Source of the DNA: an uncultured Clostridium sp.
Lineage (GTDB): Bacteria; Cyanobacteriota; Vampirovibrionia; Gastranaerophilales; Gastranaerophilaceae
Direction: 5' to 3'
Assembly: GCA_958449715.1 (NCBI GenBank)
Contig: CAUDIU010000080.1
Coordinates: 1 to 7,638, forward strand
Length of the DNA: 7,638 nucleotides
In this document: in pieces, positions 5,928 to 7,638 of the stretch
Position numbering within the stretch: position 1 is the stretch's first letter
Layout of the letters: every line of letters starts with the position of its first letter
Position numbers and translations under genes: made by a program
The notes under the pieces: model-generated
Told to the model about the DNA's origin: nothing
Seen by the model: only the letters and a program-made list of their open reading frames with translations
Databases searched by the model: none

Positions 5928-6752
5928 TTATTTCCAAAAAGATTGATCATATAATGCTCGATTTGTACAAGCTATACCATTTAAAGAGCTTGTTGATGTT
6001 TTTGAGCAATAACTATCGGCATTTTTTTCATACATTGTACCAACTGCACCCATTGGCAGCAACTTTCCAGTATCAGTCAATTCAAAGGTAAATAAATCAT
6101 GTCCCCAACGATTAGGCAGTTTTTTAAAACCATTTACATCTACAGAAACGTAAATATTTCCACCAGTTCCTGGATTTTCAAAAAAATACATCATTCCATC
6201 GGTTACAATAAACTGACCATCATCAAGTTTTGTCCTAAGAGCTTCTGTACTATTACTATAATTTCTGTAAGGATTGTTTGTCCCACTGCCTGTAGCATAC
6301 ATACAAGCAGTATTCTCAGTTCCTTTTCCACAATCAATTGCCCCAGAAAAATACGATAAAATAGCTTTTTTAAAAGTCTCTGCAGAAGAATTAAAAGTAT
6401 CTTGTGTTGGGAGTTCACCTATATCTTTTTGATACATTAATAAAGCTTGTTGTAAAGTAGAATAAGCCTTTTTTAAAGCTTCCTGACGTTCTTTCTTTTC
6501 TGTATTGTTAATAACTGCCGGTAATGTAAGAGCAGCAACAACACCGATTATCCCTAAAGTTATTAATACTTCAGCAAGTGTAAAACCAAAATATGTAGAT
6601 TGACATAAAATATATTGCTTAAGAAAACTTTTAAATTCTCGAGAAAAAGCGGTTAAATTGCCCCCCCCCCCGATATTACTAAATCTTTTCCTTTCTTGCT
6701 CCTTTCTAATATTTTCGATTTTTATTTTAACATATTTTTTTACGCATCTCAA
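5928..6752 (-). CDS. Type IV pilin-like protein A (prepilin, class III signal), G-tract in N-terminal leader
   Basis: The protein is a type IV pilin/pseudopilin-like secreted or surface protein. The prepilin peptidase site is G56|FTLAEV, with the conserved Glu at +5 (E61) and a hydrophobic helix (VLITLGIIGVVAALTLP). An amphipathic helix (KKERQEALKKAYSTLQQAL) follows, then a globular part with four cysteines (DCGKG, TACMY, SYCSK, IACTN) that could form disulfides. The mature form is about 218 residues. The start is uncertain: the coordinate given is a TTG at 6752, the only usual start codon in frame upstream of the cleavage site, but it coincides with a -35 hexamer and has no ribosome site. 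The frame then crosses 11 G (6661-6671) coding for four Gly, and leader NLTAFSREF. The long leader differs from normal short ones. Expression may need slippage at the G-run. It follows gene B in the same direction. Confidence 0.75.
   Translation of the reverse strand: MRCVKKYVKIKIENIRKEQERKRFSNIGGGGNLTAFSREFKSFLKQYILCQSTYFGFTLAEVLITLGIIGVVAALTLPAVINNTEKKERQEALKKAYSTLQQALLMYQKDIGELPTQDTFNSSAETFKKAILSYFSGAIDCGKGTENTACMYATGSGTNNPYRNYSNSTEALRTKLDDGQFIVTDGMMYFFENPGTGGNIYVSVDVNGFKKLPNRWGHDLFTFELTDTGKLLPMGAVGTMYEKNADSYCSKTSTSSLNGIACTNRALYDQSFWK
6661..6671 (-). repeat. G11 homopolymer in the leader of prepilin A
   Basis: Eleven consecutive C on the plus strand (G on the coding strand). This is extreme for a sequence near 30% GC. 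It lies in the pilin reading frame between the ribosome-site-like AGAAAGGAG (6699-6707) and the prepilin cleavage site. Homopolymers of this length are prone to slipped-strand mispairing and to polymerase slippage, so the length may vary among cells. Confidence 0.9.
6724..6752 (-). promoter_or_regulatory. Sigma70-like promoter of prepilin A
   Basis: On the minus strand TTGAGA (6747-6752) and TAAAAT (6724-6729) are separated by exactly 17 bp, five of six matches each. Transcription would start near 6717, giving a leader of about 45 nt that contains AGAAAGGAG and then the G11 tract. If this promoter is real, the TTG at 6752 cannot be the start codon. Confidence 0.55.
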
Positions 6753-6774
6753 TACATGTGATGAAAAATATAAA

Positions 6775-6801
6775 ACATATATTAAATCACATATATTAAA
6801 T
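6775..6801. repeat. Tandem 13-bp direct repeat between prepilin B and A
   Basis: The 13-bp unit acatatattaaat occurs twice (6775-6787 and 6789-6801) with one base between, period 14. It lies in the 66-bp spacer after gene B and just upstream of the likely gene A promoter. It overlaps one arm of a 7-bp inverted repeat (ATGTGAT 6756-6762, ATCACAT 6786-6792). Function unknown; it may be a binding site or AT-rich drift. Confidence 0.55.
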
Positions 6802-6818
6802 ACATTATAATACTAGAT

Positions 6819-7553
6819 TTATCTACAACTATGAGAGCCATTTATTGAGACTTTATTAGGACATCTCATATAATCAAGATTGTCATATAGTAATATCCAA
6901 TCAACAGCACTTACCAAACAACCTGGAACATTGTATCCCTTAAGATAATGTTCTACAGAAGTTGGCTTATTACATGTATAATAAGTTAATTTATCTGTAT
7001 CTAATTTAAAAAGAAATAAATTTTTATTTAAAATATTTTTTTCTTTTCTATCTGTTTTAATAGCTATAAAATTACGATAAACCATAAATTCAAAACCATC
7101 AGCAGCTATAGCATAACCACCGCCACCATCGCCTAAATTTCCTAAAGTTCCACCATTTATAGAAAACATTTCTGTAGATTGATAATTATCATGAAAAAAA
7201 GATGAAAACTTACAATCTTTAGTATAATCATTTACTCTACAAACATTAATAGTTTTAATATATGGCAACATATAACTTATGTAACACCTTGCAGATTTTG
7301 AACCATCAGAAGTGGCTTGAAAAGCTGAACAATCCCATTCTTCTTTTTGCAATCCACCATTTGCATCAATTGCTTTTACATAAGCTTGACTAAAAACACT
7401 GTATGCCTTTTTTACTTTTGTAACAACGACTTTATCTTGATAATAACCTAATAAACTAGGCAATGTAAGAGCAACTACAACACCTATTATTCCGAGCGTA
7501 ATTAAAACTTCTGCTAATGTAAAACCTTTTATATTTTTATAGTGATGTAACAT
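6819..7553 (-). CDS. Type IV pilin-like protein B (prepilin, class III signal), possible G-tract leader upstream
   Basis: A second type IV pilin/pseudopilin-like protein. From the ATG at 7553 it has a classic short leader MLHHYKNIKG|FTLAEV with Glu at +5 (E15), then the hydrophobic helix VLITLGIIGVVVALTLP and an amphipathic helix (KVVVTKVKKAYSVFSQAY). The mature protein is 234 residues, with eight cysteines spread over the globular domain, suggesting disulfides and extracytoplasmic location. The C-terminal DWILLYDNLDYMRCPNKV recalls ends common in large pilin-like families of gut bacteria. The ATG at 7553 has no ribosome site. The same frame stays open upstream through GGGGNLGLFSQGF to the G-tract at 7624-7633, so a longer form is likely. 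It is a paralogue of gene A in its N-terminal half only. Role (pilus subunit, minor pilin or secreted pseudopilin) is not decidable here. Confidence 0.82.
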   Translation of the reverse strand: MLHHYKNIKGFTLAEVLITLGIIGVVVALTLPSLLGYYQDKVVVTKVKKAYSVFSQAYVKAIDANGGLQKEEWDCSAFQATSDGSKSARCYISYMLPYIKTINVCRVNDYTKDCKFSSFFHDNYQSTEMFSINGGTLGNLGDGGGGYAIAADGFEFMVYRNFIAIKTDRKEKNILNKNLFLFKLDTDKLTYYTCNKPTSVEHYLKGYNVPGCLVSAVDWILLYDNLDYMRCPNKVSINGSHSCR

Positions 7554-7638
7554 ATCACTAATATAACATTTTAAATTGTTAATTTCAACCCTTTGAAAAC
7601 CTTGTGAGAAAAGCCCTAAATTGCCCCCCCCCCGACAT
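7554..7638 (-). other. Upstream leader of prepilin B with start ATG-TCG and G10 tract, out of frame as assembled
   Basis: On the minus strand an ATG at 7638-7636 is followed by TC and ten G (7624-7633). With ten G the ATG frame ends at a TGA after 17 codons. Losing one G or gaining two puts the ATG in frame with NLGLFSQGFQRVEI and the pilin. The pilin frame has no stop through this stretch. The window ends at the ATG, so a ribosome site cannot be checked. Confidence 0.6.
7624..7633 (-). repeat. G10 homopolymer upstream of prepilin B
   Basis: Ten consecutive C on the plus strand (G on the coding strand), directly after ATG-TC. It is the second such run in 1 kb of otherwise AT-rich DNA, placed equivalently to the G11 tract of gene A, each followed by CAATTTA. 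Confidence 0.9.

Noticed and set aside
6099..6418. Plus-strand frame 6099-6359 and minus-strand frame 6203-6418 within prepilin A
   Set aside because: Both are out of frame with the pilin; neither has a ribosome site or family signature.
6661..6671. G-quadruplex as the main role of the G11 tract
   Set aside because: Eleven G can form at most a two-tetrad intramolecular structure. The reading-frame conservation around both tracts is better explained by slippage in a coding leader.
6661..7633. CRISPR array or insertion sequence linking the two G-tracts
   Set aside because: There are only two tracts, with no regularly spaced repeats, no transposase and no terminal inverted repeats.

Overview
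This window is AT-rich (roughly 30% GC by eye) bacterial chromosome. It holds ordinary housekeeping genes next to a pair of type IV pilin-like genes with long G homopolymers in their 5' regions. The pilin N-termini (FTLAEVLITLGIIGVV), the low GC and the split GlyRS beta subunit fit best with the gut Melainabacteria/Vampirovibrionia (Gastranaerophilales-like). That placement is an inference from sequence style; another low-GC lineage such as Elusimicrobia cannot be excluded.

Positions 1-1472 (minus) hold most of a 5'-nucleotidase/UshA-type metallophosphatase, cut by the left edge and without a visible signal peptide. Positions 1548-2199 (minus) hold two small genes: a 79-residue ACT/TM1266-like protein, and upstream of it a 103-residue basic protein I do not recognise. 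A clear intrinsic terminator lies between them. Positions 2310-4355 (minus) encode a complete glycyl-tRNA synthetase beta subunit with its own promoter. A tRNA-Lys(TTT) gene at 4498-4570 (minus) has a near-consensus promoter. A strong hairpin terminator at 4646-4682 ends a regulator gene (4687-5250, minus) with two XRE-like helix-turn-helix domains. That regulator is divergent from pth (peptidyl-tRNA hydrolase, 5379-5924, plus). The translation theme (glyS, tRNA-Lys, pth) looks like neighbourhood rather than one operon, because terminators and promoters separate the units.

Positions 5928-7638 (minus) hold two consecutive prepilin-like genes, A (5928-6752) and B (6819-7553). Each is preceded in its reading frame by a G homopolymer (11 G in A, 10 G in B) and then a related short leader (GGGGNLxxFSxxF) before the prepilin cleavage site. 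In B the tract starts directly after an ATG-TCG. With the 10 G seen here, that ATG is out of frame with the pilin; 9 or 12 G would join them. In A no ATG, GTG or TTG lies between a good promoter and the tract; the aligned position reads ATA-TCG. The best reading is a contingency-locus arrangement: slipped-strand (or transcriptional) slippage at the G-runs would switch these surface/secreted pilin-like proteins or change their leaders. This is the most interesting part of the window.
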